Below, in pieces: positions 1 to 8,843 of a DNA stretch of 64,000 bases. A program made the translations under genes and the position numbers. Source of the stretch: Bradyrhizobium elkanii WSM2783 (GTDB lineage Bacteria; Pseudomonadota; Alphaproteobacteria; Rhizobiales; Xanthobacteraceae); the NCBI RefSeq assembly GCF_000472865.1, contig NZ_AXAP01000021.1, forward strand, positions 49,711 through 113,710. The letters run 5' to 3'. Position 1 is the first letter of the stretch; each line of letters opens with the position of its first letter. Below the pieces are notes generated by a model. The model was not told where the DNA came from and searched no databases. It was given only the letters and a program-made list of their open reading frames with translations.

Positions 1-845
1 AACCGGTGGGCTTGAAGATCAGCACCGCGATGATGATCAGGAAGCCCATCGCGTCCCGATATCCCGACGATATGTAGCCGGCGCCCAGCTCCTCGGCCAA
101 TGCCAGGATGAAGCCGCCGATCACCGCGCCAGTGATGTTGCCGAGACCGCCGAGGATCACGATCGCGAAGGCCTTGACCGCGGCAAGATCGCCCATCTGC
201 GGAAAGATCACATAGACCGGGCCGAGTAGCGCGCCGGCCGCAGCGGCCAGGCTCGAGCCGATCGCAAAGGTCGAGGTATAGATGAGATCGACATTGACCC
301 CCATCAGCGACGCGGTGTCCTGATCCTGGAACGTCGCGCGCATCGCGCAGCCGAGCTTGGTACGGTTGATGAGCAGGTACGTCACCACGATCAGAAGCGC
401 TGCGGCCGCCAGGACAAACAGCCGCAGCCAGGAGACGGAGACAGGCCCCAAGACAAGCGGCGCTTCCGGAAACGGTGTCGCGACCGATTTCGCGACCCCA
501 CCCCAGATCCACAGCGTGGCCGACTGCATCGCGATCCAGGCGCCGATCATCACCAGCATGGTGGTGTCGATATCGGAGCCACGCAGCGGCCGCAGCAAGG
601 TCAGCTCAATCACCGCACCCAGGAGCCACCCCGCCACGACGGCGACGGGCAGCGCGAGGAAGAAGTTGAGCCCAAGCTGCTGAACCACGATGAACATGAT
701 GTAGGCGCCGAACGTGTAGAGCACGCCATGCGTAAAGTTCACCACGTTCATGATGCCGAAGATCAAGGTCAGCCCGATCCCCAGCAGCGCGTAGGTGCCG
801 CCGAGGACGAGCATGTTGATCAGATGTTGCAGAAACTCGCTCAAG
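1..845 (-). CDS. Branched-chain amino acid-type ABC transporter permease LivH (3' end cut by window edge)
   Basis: Reading from a TTG start at 845, the product begins MSEFLQHLINMLVLGGTYAL and continues with hydrophobic helices and the LivH family signature (GLTLIFGIMNVVNFTHG). It would be an inner-membrane permease subunit of a HAAT-family importer. The visible C-terminal part (FLIIIAVLIFKPTG) is close to where LivH proteins normally end, so only a few residues lie outside the window. It follows the substrate-binding protein gene with a 67-base gap on the same strand, and is the distal part of the operon that starts near 7875. LivM and the ATPases are probably beyond the edge. The substrate is not determined by sequence. 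No ATG fits the family N-terminus, so the TTG start is inferred. Confidence 0.85.
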
Positions 846-912
846 GCGGCTCCGGGCTATCCTGTTGCGGGCGAGGACCGCAGCGCGGCCCTCGTCGATA
901 GATGACGCGAGA

Positions 913-2067
913 TCAGAGAGTCTTCATGTCGACCTTGCCGTCGCTGATCTCGATCAGGTAGACGTTCGGCTGGCTCTGGCCGCTCTCCTTGCCTTCCGGA
1001 CCGGACTTGCGGAACACGATATCGCCGTTCAAGCCCTTCACCTTGATGTCCCACAGCGCCGCCTTGATGGCCGCGGGCTCCGCCTTGCCCGCCTTCTCGA
1101 TCGCAGCTGCCGCAGTACGGATGCCGTCATAGCCGCGGAAACTCTCGGTGCAGCCGGCAAAGTCGAAGCCGCGCTTCTTCCATTCCGACACGAAATAATT
1201 GGTCGCTTCCGGATTCGGCGTCTTCTCAGGGAACCAGGGCAGGAAAGTCGTCAGGTGCATGGTGCCGTTGGCCGCGGCGCCCGCCTGCGCGATGATCTGA
1301 TCCGGATTTTGCGAGCCGCCGGTGGTGATGATGCGCTTCTTGAGGCCCAGCGCCGCCGCCTGTTTGAAGATCAGAGTGAGTTGGTCGACCGCGGTCGTGA
1401 CGATCACGGTCTCGGAGTCCGAGCCTTTGATCTTGGAGAGCTGCGCGCTCATGTCCTGCGCGCCTTGGTCCATGGTCTCGACCAGACCGATGCCGATCCC
1501 CTTCTCCTTCATCATCTTGGCGAAATCGTCCGCCGTGCCGCGGCCCCAGTCGTTGTTGATGACGAGGAAATCGACCTTCTTCAATGCGAGCTTGTCGACG
1601 ATGCCCTTGAAGGCGGCCGCTTCGACCGACGAGGGCGGCGAGATACGGAAGATGAAGGGATTTCCGGTGGTGGTGATCTTGCTGGACGACGACGTCTCGA
1701 CGACCATCGGCGTCTCGTACTCGATCAGCTTCGGCATCACCGCGAGCGTCAGGCTCGAGCCCCAGGCGCCTATGAGCACCGGCACCTTATCGCTGGTGAT
1801 CAGCTTCTCGGCGACGGCGGCAGCTTCGGTCGGATTGCTCTTGTTGTCCTCGATGACAAGCTCGATCTTCTTGCCGAGAATGCCGCCCTTGGCGTTGATC
1901 TCGTCGGCGGCGATCTTGGCGCCGTTGACAACATAAGTGCCGGACGCGGCGAACGCGCCGGTGAGCGGTTCGTTCACGCCGATCTTAATGGTTTGCGCCT
2001 CGGCCCCGCCCCCGAGCAAAGCGGTCGCCAGCGCAATTGCCGGAACAATCCAGGAAGTCCTAATCAT
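913..2067 (-). CDS. ABC transporter substrate-binding protein, LivJ/amide-binding type
   Basis: The start at 2067 gives 384 residues beginning MIRTSWIVPAIALATALLGG, a Sec signal peptide with cleavage likely after AEA, followed by QTIKIGVNEPLTGAFAASGT, the typical opening of periplasmic branched-chain amino acid/amide-binding proteins (type I fold). A GGAGAG ribosome binding site precedes this ATG; the longer upstream extension has no signal-peptide character. The partner permease lies just downstream, and the molybdenum hydroxylase subunits upstream on the same strand. The context suggests it binds the substrate, or a precursor, of that enzyme, but the specificity is inference only. Confidence 0.88.
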   Translation of the reverse strand: MIRTSWIVPAIALATALLGGGAEAQTIKIGVNEPLTGAFAASGTYVVNGAKIAADEINAKGGILGKKIELVIEDNKSNPTEAAAVAEKLITSDKVPVLIGAWGSSLTLAVMPKLIEYETPMVVETSSSSKITTTGNPFIFRISPPSSVEAAAFKGIVDKLALKKVDFLVINNDWGRGTADDFAKMMKEKGIGIGLVETMDQGAQDMSAQLSKIKGSDSETVIVTTAVDQLTLIFKQAAALGLKKRIITTGGSQNPDQIIAQAGAAANGTMHLTTFLPWFPEKTPNPEATNYFVSEWKKRGFDFAGCTESFRGYDGIRTAAAAIEKAGKAEPAAIKAALWDIKVKGLNGDIVFRKSGPEGKESGQSQPNVYLIEISDGKVDMKTL

Positions 2068-2144
2068 GTAGCTCTCCAATTGCTCTGTTGATCTCCGCGC
2101 AGTCCCAACCTCGCCGCCCCGCGATATGGGGAGACGCCGAAACA

Positions 2145-3350
2145 TCATGCCGCTCCGTCTCGTCTGACGAAGCGACCCAACCAGCGCGCGATGCGCGCGC
2201 GAAAAACACCTGAAATCATCGAAAATCCCTTCAGCTCCTTCGCGGTTGCCTGCTCGGGCGAGGCCCCCGACATGCGGCGATCGAGATTGGCGGCAAATTC
2301 CGCGATCAGCCGCTCGGCGAGGTCGCGCACCAATCCCGGCCGCCCGACCTGCGCCAGCATTCCCGTCAGCGTGTATCCGATCAAGAGATCGACGCGCGTC
2401 GCCGCGCCCTCCTCGATCGGCGCCAGCTGGTACCGGATTTCGCCCTGGGTCGCCGATCGGCTGCGCCGATCGTTGCCGATGCCGATGATGCGACCGGAGA
2501 GATTTTTCGGTTCGCGCTCGATGCGGGCCGAGCCCAGGAATGTCGCAGCGATCGGACCAAGCTTGACGCGGATGGCGCCTTCAACCCGTTCAGGGCTCGG
2601 GACCGCCGTCAACGACGCGCCTGGCAGGCAGGCCGCGACGGCGGCGATGTCATCGAACATCGCAAAGACATCCTTCGGCGGGTACGGGAGCGTGAAGTCC
2701 CGTTCGAGCCGGTTGGCCGGGGTGAAGTCAGGAATCTCGGCCGGCGATGCCACCGTCTCGGATGCATAGGTGGGTTCAGTTTGGATTGGCTGCGGGACCT
2801 GGATCGCACCGTCTCGCCCACTTCGCCCGGAGCCCGCTGGCCCCAAGACCTTGCGGCCGCCGTCCGGCTCGGGTGCGATGCTGCGGGCACGCCGCGCCTC
2901 GATCACGGACTGCACCGCGCGCACGATGCCGACGTACCCGGTGCAGCGGCAGAGATTGCCGCTCAGGCCGACGCGAATCTGGCGCTCATCGGCCGCGGTC
3001 AGGCGCAGGACAAGGTCGCGCGCGGAGACCAGCATGCCCGGCGTGCAATAGCCACACTGCAGCGCGTGCTCGCGCGTAAAGGCGGCGCGGAGCTCGGTCG
3101 TGATGTCATCCTCATCGAGGCCCTCGATCGTGGTGACATCGGCACCCTCGCAAGCCACCGCATAAGTGATGCAGGAGCGCGCCGGCACACCGTCGAGCAG
3201 CACCGTGCAGGCGCCGCAGACGCCATGCTCGCAACCGAGATGCGTACCGGTCAAATCAAGCTTGTCGCGAACGAAATCGGCCAGACTCGTGCGCGGCTCC
3301 GCCTCAGCCTGTACCACACGTCGGTTGACGTTAAGCGCAATCATGTTCAT
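2145..3350 (-). CDS. Fused 2Fe-2S subunit and CoxG/SRPBCC domain of a molybdenum hydroxylase
   Basis: The 401-residue product joins two proteins that are usually separate. Residues 1-160 are a CoxS/XdhC-like [2Fe-2S] electron-transfer subunit: plant-type ferredoxin cysteines C40, C45, C48 and C60, then the helical second-cluster domain with C99, C102 (QCGYCTPGM) and C134, C136 (NLCRCTGY). After a linker, residues about 210-370 resemble CoxG (SRPBCC fold; DVFAMFDDIAAVAACLPG), which in CO dehydrogenase systems helps attach or mature the enzyme at the membrane. The gene overlaps the FAD-subunit gene by four bases (ATGA), so the subunits are translationally coupled. The substrate is unknown. Confidence 0.9.
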   Translation of the reverse strand: MNMIALNVNRRVVQAEAEPRTSLADFVRDKLDLTGTHLGCEHGVCGACTVLLDGVPARSCITYAVACEGADVTTIEGLDEDDITTELRAAFTREHALQCGYCTPGMLVSARDLVLRLTAADERQIRVGLSGNLCRCTGYVGIVRAVQSVIEARRARSIAPEPDGGRKVLGPAGSGRSGRDGAIQVPQPIQTEPTYASETVASPAEIPDFTPANRLERDFTLPYPPKDVFAMFDDIAAVAACLPGASLTAVPSPERVEGAIRVKLGPIAATFLGSARIEREPKNLSGRIIGIGNDRRSRSATQGEIRYQLAPIEEGAATRVDLLIGYTLTGMLAQVGRPGLVRDLAERLIAEFAANLDRRMSGASPEQATAKELKGFSMISGVFRARIARWLGRFVRRDGAA

Positions 3351-4183
3351 GCGGCCGCCTCACGGACGGCCAGCCTGAGCACGCTCACATGGATATGTCG
3401 GTCGGCCGGATTGCCGATGCCAGCCTTGGCGAGAAGACCGTCGGCGACGCGCACGTCAAAACGTTCCTTGTAGTCGCCGGCGACGCGGCCACCGAACAGT
3501 TCCGCGGCATCCGTGATCACGATGGGTGCGGTGTCGATCGCGCCCATCACCACGCGCGCCGTCGCGGCGCTCGGATCGATCAGCACCGCGCTAAGCGCAT
3601 GCGCGAACTCGCCGGTCTTGCGGCAGCTCTTGACATAGCCCCAATGCGCCGATGGCGCCCGCGCCGGAACATGGATGGTCGCGACGATCTCGCCGGGACG
3701 CAATGCCGATTCAAGCGCTCCAAGAATGAAATCTTCCATTGCGACCGTACGCGCACCCGCGAGGCTGCGCAGCGTGAGCCGCGCGCCGAAAGCCGCAAGC
3801 GCCGACACCCAGTCCGCGGCCGGATCGGCATGGCTGAGCGAGCCGCCGATCGTGCCGCGGTTGCGCACGGCGCGATAGGCAATGTTGGCGGCGACGCCCT
3901 GCATGGCGCCACGCGTCACATCCGGCGTTCGTCCATCCTCGATATCGGCGTGCGTGATGCAGGCCCCGAGCACAAGCTCGTCGCCATGTCGCTCCACCTG
4001 CTTGAGTTCGGCGAGGCCGGTGATGTCGACGACAAGTTCCGGCTGAACCAGCCGCAGGTTCAGCATCGGACCGAGCGACTGCCCGCCGGCGATGATCTTC
4101 GCCGACCCGTTGGCTTCGGCCAACAGCGCAAGCGCCGCCGGCAGATCGCGTGGACGCTCATAGCTGAAAGGCGCGGGTTTCAT
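3347..4183 (-). CDS. FAD-binding medium subunit of a molybdenum hydroxylase (CoxM/XdhB family)
   Basis: The 278-residue protein has the family layout: N-terminal FAD-binding motif AKIIAGGQSLGPMLNLRL (residues about 28-45) and a second motif near residues 104-113 (RNRGTIGGSLSHADP), which together bind the FAD that passes electrons from the FeS subunit to the acceptor. The length fits the family (about 270-290 residues). It overlaps the large-subunit gene upstream and the FeS-CoxG gene downstream by four bases each, which supports a stoichiometric three-subunit complex. It is a cytoplasmic or membrane-peripheral enzyme subunit; the reaction depends on the large subunit. Confidence 0.93.
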   Translation of the reverse strand: MKPAPFSYERPRDLPAALALLAEANGSAKIIAGGQSLGPMLNLRLVQPELVVDITGLAELKQVERHGDELVLGACITHADIEDGRTPDVTRGAMQGVAANIAYRAVRNRGTIGGSLSHADPAADWVSALAAFGARLTLRSLAGARTVAMEDFILGALESALRPGEIVATIHVPARAPSAHWGYVKSCRKTGEFAHALSAVLIDPSAATARVVMGAIDTAPIVITDAAELFGGRVAGDYKERFDVRVADGLLAKAGIGNPADRHIHVSVLRLAVREAAA

Positions 4184-6564
4184 GCCGCCGTCCTTTCTGC
4201 ATCGCGAGCGGCGAGGATGGCCTCGACGATGCGGTGAGGCGTGATCGGCGATTGCATCATCTCGACACCAAGCGGTCTCAGCGCATCGTTGACGGCATTG
4301 GCGATCGCGGCCGGTGGTGCGATCGCGCCGCCCTCGCCGATGCCCTTCACCCCGAATTGCGTATAGGGCGACGGCGTCTCCATGTGGTCGAGACGCGGCG
4401 CGGGCACTTCGGTCGGTCCGGGCAGGAGATAGTCGGCGAGCGTCGTCGCGAGCGGCTGGCCGGATCCGTCGAACGGCATCTCCTCGTAGAGCGCGGTGCC
4501 GACGCCCTGCGCGAGGCCGCCATAGATCTGGCCGTCCACGACCATCGGATTGACCAGCACGCCGCCATCCTCGACGATGACATAGTCGAGGATTTCGACT
4601 TCGCCCAAATCGGGGTCAACAGCGACGACGACTGCATGCGCTGCATAGCTGAAGGTGCCGCTGTCACGCTGCGGCTTGTAGCCGGCGGTGACCTCAAGCC
4701 CGCCGGGATCGACATCGGCAGGCAGGTCCTGCGGGCGGCGATACCAGGTGTAGGCGATCTCCTTCAATGTCACGCTGCCGTTGACGCCGCGCACCTCGCC
4801 GTTCTGCAGCACCACCGATGCCGGGTCGTGCTGCAACAGCTTGGCGCCGATGCGCCTGGCGCGCTCGCCGAGTTCGCGGCACGCGGTGGCGACTGCGCCA
4901 CCCGCCATCACCATCGAACGCGAGCCCCAGGTGCCCGTCGAATAGGGCGTCATCGCGGTGTCGCCAAGGATGATGCGCACGCTTCCGACATCGACGCCGA
5001 GCATCTCGTGGGCGACCTGGGCAAGCGTCGTCTCCATGCTCTGCCCGTGCGAATGCACGCCGACGCGCAGTTCGAGACCACCGTCGGGCGTCAGCCGTGC
5101 CGATGCCTGCTCGTGGCCCGGCACCATCGGAATGCCCCAGCCGGCATAGACCGAAGTGCCGTGTGCCGCCTGCTCGCAATAGATGGAGACGCCGATGCCG
5201 ATCCGCCGTCCATCAGGCTCTCCCGCGCGCTGGCGTTCGCGCACCGCATCGATATCGATCGCCGCCAGAGCCCGCCGCATCGCCTCGGGATAATCGCCGC
5301 TGTCGAAGTGTTTCTTGGTGATGTTGTCGTATGGCATCTGCTCCGGTTGGATCAGATTGCGCAGCCGCACTTCGCCGGGCTCGAGGCTCGCCTCCGCCGC
5401 AACCAGATCGAGCATCAGTTCCAGCGCAAAGCAGACCCCGGTGCGCGCGACGCCACGATAGGGCAGGATCGGGCACTTGTTGGTCGCGACCGAAAAGGTT
5501 CGGCAGCGATAGGCCGGCATCAGGTAGGGACCGGGCAGGATGCTTGCGACCTGCGCTGCCTCGAGGCATGCCGAGAACGGATAGGACGAGTAGGCACCGG
5601 AATCGACCGTCGCCTCGCAATCGATGCCGCGCAGCGTTCCGTCACTGTTGGCATAGACCGTGATCTTGTAGTGGTGCTCCCGGCAGTTTGAGCTGGCGGT
5701 GAGATGTTCGCGGCGATCCTCCGTCCAGCGCACCGGATGGCCACAGCGCATGGTCAGCCAGGAGAGGCAGACTTCCTCGGGAAGCAGAATTCCCTTGTGG
5801 CCGAAGCCGCCGCCGACGTCGGGGGAGATCAGGCGAATCCTTCCCTCCTCCATGCCGAGGCATTCGGCGAGGCCGCTGCGGGTGACATGCGGCATCTGAG
5901 CAGCGGAATAGAGCGTGAGCTGATCGAGCCGGTGATCGAAAGTGGCGACCACACCGCGCCCTTCGAGCGGCGACATGCATTGTCGTGCGGTCGATATCTC
6001 GCGCGTCACCTTGATCGGTGCATCCAGCGCTGCTGAGATGTCGACCTCATAATTGGTCTCGAGGAAGACGTTGTCTCCCCAGTGCTCGTGCACCAGCGCC
6101 GCACCAGGCTCGCGCGCCTTCAGCATGTCGTAGACCGCGGGAAGCTCTTCGAGATCGAGCGTGACAGAAGCCGCGATATCCTCGGCTTCGGCACGCGTCG
6201 GCGCCACGCACATCGCGACGAGTTCGCCGACCTGACGGACCTTGCCGGTGGCGAGCACCGGTTGTTCGGAAATCTTGAAGCCCGGCAGCGCCGACACCGC
6301 GCGGATCGGCTTGACACCGACGAGATTGGCGGCGGTGAAGACTTTTCCACGATAACGTTCGGGCACATGGATGCCGCTGATCCGCGCGTGGGCCAGCGGG
6401 CTGCGCACGAACGCAACATCCTGCAGGCCGGCGAGACGAATGTCGGCCACGAACTGGCCGCGGCCACGCATCAGCCGATCGTCCTCCTTGCGCGGCAGCC
6501 GAGCGCCAACGCCCTGCCCGGTGCCGGCCCCTGGTGCGGAGGAAAAGTCACGCTCGTTGCGCAT
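4180..6564 (-). CDS. Molybdopterin-binding large subunit, xanthine dehydrogenase/CoxL family
   Basis: The 794-residue protein starts with the family motif GARLPRKEDDRLMRGRGQFV and contains the Mo-cofactor motifs GGGFGHKG (about residues 251-258) and, near residue 741, GVKGIGEGGAIAPP, which carries the catalytic glutamate. The loop around residues 365-378 reads LPYRGVARTGVCFA. True form I CO dehydrogenases have AYXCSFR at this place, so this is unlikely to oxidise CO. Related enzymes hydroxylate N-heterocycles, aldehydes or purines with water as oxygen donor. It lies between the amidohydrolase and FAD-subunit genes in one operon. Cofactor insertion would need MoCo genes elsewhere. Confidence 0.92.
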   Translation of the reverse strand: MRNERDFSSAPGAGTGQGVGARLPRKEDDRLMRGRGQFVADIRLAGLQDVAFVRSPLAHARISGIHVPERYRGKVFTAANLVGVKPIRAVSALPGFKISEQPVLATGKVRQVGELVAMCVAPTRAEAEDIAASVTLDLEELPAVYDMLKAREPGAALVHEHWGDNVFLETNYEVDISAALDAPIKVTREISTARQCMSPLEGRGVVATFDHRLDQLTLYSAAQMPHVTRSGLAECLGMEEGRIRLISPDVGGGFGHKGILLPEEVCLSWLTMRCGHPVRWTEDRREHLTASSNCREHHYKITVYANSDGTLRGIDCEATVDSGAYSSYPFSACLEAAQVASILPGPYLMPAYRCRTFSVATNKCPILPYRGVARTGVCFALELMLDLVAAEASLEPGEVRLRNLIQPEQMPYDNITKKHFDSGDYPEAMRRALAAIDIDAVRERQRAGEPDGRRIGIGVSIYCEQAAHGTSVYAGWGIPMVPGHEQASARLTPDGGLELRVGVHSHGQSMETTLAQVAHEMLGVDVGSVRIILGDTAMTPYSTGTWGSRSMVMAGGAVATACRELGERARRIGAKLLQHDPASVVLQNGEVRGVNGSVTLKEIAYTWYRRPQDLPADVDPGGLEVTAGYKPQRDSGTFSYAAHAVVVAVDPDLGEVEILDYVIVEDGGVLVNPMVVDGQIYGGLAQGVGTALYEEMPFDGSGQPLATTLADYLLPGPTEVPAPRLDHMETPSPYTQFGVKGIGEGGAIAPPAAIANAVNDALRPLGVEMMQSPITPHRIVEAILAARDAERTAA

Positions 6565-6597
6565 GGTGGCGTCCCCGATCGGACTGCTACGGCCTCC

Positions 6598-7875
6598 CTA
6601 TGCCGCGACCGCTTGCGGCAGGATCGGCGCGACCGCGTCGTAGCGCGTGCCAGCACGCAAACAGAACGTCGGCTGCAGTAGCCGTTCGGCAATGACTTCA
6701 GTCTTCTCGTTGTCGCGAAGGACAAATCGCCCGGTGTGCTCCGTGAGCACCGAGACATCGGCATCCCTGCCGACTTTGAGCGCGCCGATCTCCTCATCAC
6801 GGCCAAGCATCTTCGCCGGATTGGAGGTGACCATCGGCACCACCTGCTCGAGCGAAAGCCCGAGCGCCATCATCGAACTCATCGCCTGCACCAGGCTGAA
6901 CTTTGCCTGGCCGGCGAACGGATGATTTTCTTCATCCTCGTGCTGTTCCGGTGTACCGGCCGGCGCGGGCACATGGGTGTTGTAGCCGTGGATGTCGGCG
7001 CCGAGCGTGGTCGGAACGATTCCAGCGGCAATCGCCTTCTTGGCAAGCCGGTAGGAGAAATGGCTGCCGTGACCGACATCGACCTTGAGGCCGCGGTCGA
7101 GCGCTGCCTGGATCACCGGATGCACCTCGCCCTCGCGGTTGACAAAGCCGCCGGGATGGCGCGTGAACGGATGCGCCAGGATATCCCCTTCGCGCAACAG
7201 CGGGATCACACGCGTCAGGATCGTGTCGGCATCCTCGCCGTTGGCGCCGCTTTCAGGCAGCCCCCAGAGCTGGCCGAAGTGAACGTAGACCGGCAGATCC
7301 GCGCGGCGACCGATCTCCGCCGACATTTCGATGACACGGATACCCCAGCGGGCAAAACCGCCGATCTCGGCATGCGCCTTGATGCCGCGAACGATGTCAC
7401 GATTGGCTATCGCCGCCTTCACCGTGGCGCCGATATCGACACCCTCGGGGCTATAGAGCTGCGGATAGTAATGTCCTTCGAGCCCGCCAACGAGGTAGGC
7501 CGACAGGAACGCATAGACGCGCGACTTCGCAGATTCGGCGATGAAGTGGCGAAAGCCCGGAAGCGTCATGCAGGATGGACCGCCCTGATCGACCAGCGTT
7601 GTGACGCCCGACTGCACTCCGACCATGTCGGCATTCATGCCGAAACGTCCGGTGACATATTGATAGACATGCGCGTGCGTATCGATCAGTCCCGGCAACA
7701 CCAGCTTGCCGGCGACGTCGATCACTTCCCTCGCGCTGGTTGGCAGGATATCCGCCTGCACCGCCGCGATCTTGCCGTTGCGAATGGCAACATCCCGGAT
7801 GCTATCAAGGCCGGAGGACGGACAGATGACGCGGCCGCCACGCAAAAGCAGGTCGAAGCTGGCGCTGATGGACAT
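6598..7875 (-). CDS. Metal-dependent amidohydrolase (deacetylase/dihydroorotase-like)
   Basis: The start at 7875 has a good GGAGAA ribosome binding site and gives 425 residues beginning MSISASFDLLLRGGRVICPS. The amidohydrolase metal motif is LPGLIDTHAHVYQYV with H67 and H69; further ligand-type residues appear in KAHAEIGG, VDVGHGSHFS and TLGADIHGYN. The sequence fits the amidohydrolase/deacetylase family metallohydrolase group related to dihydroorotases, which hydrolyse cyclic or acyclic amides. Here it is the first gene of the operon with the molybdenum hydroxylase, so hydrolytic ring opening after hydroxylation is a plausible role. A palindromic operator lies 49 bases upstream of the start. 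Confidence 0.88.
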   Translation of the reverse strand: MSISASFDLLLRGGRVICPSSGLDSIRDVAIRNGKIAAVQADILPTSAREVIDVAGKLVLPGLIDTHAHVYQYVTGRFGMNADMVGVQSGVTTLVDQGGPSCMTLPGFRHFIAESAKSRVYAFLSAYLVGGLEGHYYPQLYSPEGVDIGATVKAAIANRDIVRGIKAHAEIGGFARWGIRVIEMSAEIGRRADLPVYVHFGQLWGLPESGANGEDADTILTRVIPLLREGDILAHPFTRHPGGFVNREGEVHPVIQAALDRGLKVDVGHGSHFSYRLAKKAIAAGIVPTTLGADIHGYNTHVPAPAGTPEQHEDEENHPFAGQAKFSLVQAMSSMMALGLSLEQVVPMVTSNPAKMLGRDEEIGALKVGRDADVSVLTEHTGRFVLRDNEKTEVIAERLLQPTFCLRAGTRYDAVAPILPQAVAA

Positions 7876-7923
7876 GAACGTTCTCCTTAAGCTCTCGCCG
7901 GCGGGTTGGTCCCGCTCTCGCGG

Positions 7924-7947
7924 AAATACGAAGCATGCTTCGTATTT
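7924..7947. promoter_or_regulatory. 24-bp perfect palindrome, candidate MarR operator (copy 1)
   Basis: The sequence is a perfect inverted repeat of 12-bp arms centred between 7935 and 7936, with core arms TACGAAGC and GCTTCGTA. It lies between the divergent amidohydrolase operon and marR gene. The same core recurs at 8810-8827 before the NCS1 permease. Symmetric sites of 16-24 bp beside a marR gene are typical of MarR-family autoregulation, so binding by the 8040 gene product is inferred. Confidence 0.75.
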
Positions 7948-8039
7948 TCCAAAAAGCAAGCTTCATGCCATGATCTGGTGATGGCGCGTGCATCCGAATC
8001 GGGCTAGTCGCGCCACGTTCCAAGGCTGGAGACTGTGCG

Positions 8040-8534
8040 TTGCAGCAAGCGAAGATCCGTCGTGGTGAGATCAGACATCGCCCTTGGCCGTTGTCACAAA
8101 GACCTGGGTTCCTGATCCGGCGCCTGCATCAGATCCACGTCGCGCTGTTCCAGGAAGCGTGCGGCGAATTCGAAATAACGCCACTGCAATACAGCCTGCT
8201 TTCGGCGTTGGCGGTGCGAGGAACCGCCGATCAGACCACGTTGGCGGGCGATATCGCGTTGGATCGGACCACGACGACCGGCGCGCTGAAGCGGCTCGCT
8301 GCCCGCAATCTGGTCGAACGGGCCGTCAACAAGGACGACCGACGCGCTCGGCTCTGCCGGTTGACATCGGCCGGAACGGCCCTGCTCTCCCGGATCGAGG
8401 CGTCGGCGCGGGCCGCCCATCGCGCCACTCTTGCCGGCTTGACAGAGAAGGAACGCGGCTTGTTCATCGAAATGATGCAACGTATCGTTGCAGGCAACGC
8501 CAGTCGCGACAGCGCGACTGCCCTTTTCGACTAG
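8040..8534 (+). CDS. MarR family transcriptional regulator
   Basis: A TTG start at 8040 gives 164 residues. The winged helix-turn-helix is clear: QYSLLSALAVRGTADQTTLA, then LDRTTTTGALKRLAARNLVE (recognition helix) and the wing DDRRARLCRLTSAG, residues about 55-120. The flanking helices form the usual dimerisation domain. MarR proteins commonly repress neighbouring catabolic genes and are released by the substrate. The gene sits between two transcription units that both carry the same palindrome, so it probably controls the amidohydrolase/Mo-hydroxylase operon, itself and the NCS1 permease. A CTGGAG sequence precedes the TTG; no better in-frame ATG is visible. Confidence 0.88.
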   Translation: MQQAKIRRGEIRHRPWPLSQRPGFLIRRLHQIHVALFQEACGEFEITPLQYSLLSALAVRGTADQTTLAGDIALDRTTTTGALKRLAARNLVERAVNKDDRRARLCRLTSAGTALLSRIEASARAAHRATLAGLTEKERGLFIEMMQRIVAGNASRDSATALFD

Positions 8535-8809
8535 ATGGAACACGAGCCGCTGGCTGTCTTTTTGGCGCGGGCTGCACAATCCGTGATCGCACGCTCGCAA
8601 TTGCGGTCCCGGCTCTGCTGACGCCCGGACTAGCATGACCAAGCGATGCAACAGCCGGCCTGCACGTCGACATCGACCAAGAGCGATGCCGTCTCGGCCT
8701 TGAAAAGACAGCGTCAATTCTTCGAACCACCCGCCGCGTCGGCGCGCGAGCAGCAGGCTTCGCGGCTACACCCTACTTCCATGGCACGATTGTTGCTGCG
8801 TCCGCCGAT
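8535..8809. other. Intergenic region between marR and the permease gene
   Basis: About 275 bases without a convincing gene. A 28-codon reading frame from the ATG at 8535 directly follows the marR stop but shows no family resemblance. The right end leads into the second operator copy and the permease promoter. No clear terminator hairpin with a T-run was seen. Confidence 0.5.
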
Positions 8810-8827
8810 TACGAAGCGTGCTTCGTA
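8810..8827. promoter_or_regulatory. 18-bp palindrome, candidate MarR operator (copy 2)
   Basis: Arms TACGAAGC and GCTTCGTA are identical to those at 7924-7947; only the two central bases differ (GT instead of AT), so the palindrome has a single central mismatch. It ends 16 bases before the permease ATG and close to its GGGGGA ribosome binding site. A protein bound here would block transcription initiation or early elongation of the permease gene. Confidence 0.75.
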
Positions 8828-8843
8828 TTGAACGGGGGATGTC

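Noticed and set aside
865..2091. Long plus-strand frame opposite the substrate-binding protein
   Set aside because: It is a high-GC antisense shadow; the opposite strand has a signal peptide, a ribosome site and a family match.
4180..6564. Carbon monoxide dehydrogenase
   Set aside because: The active-site loop is PYRGVARTG instead of AYXCSFR, so CO oxidation is not supported.
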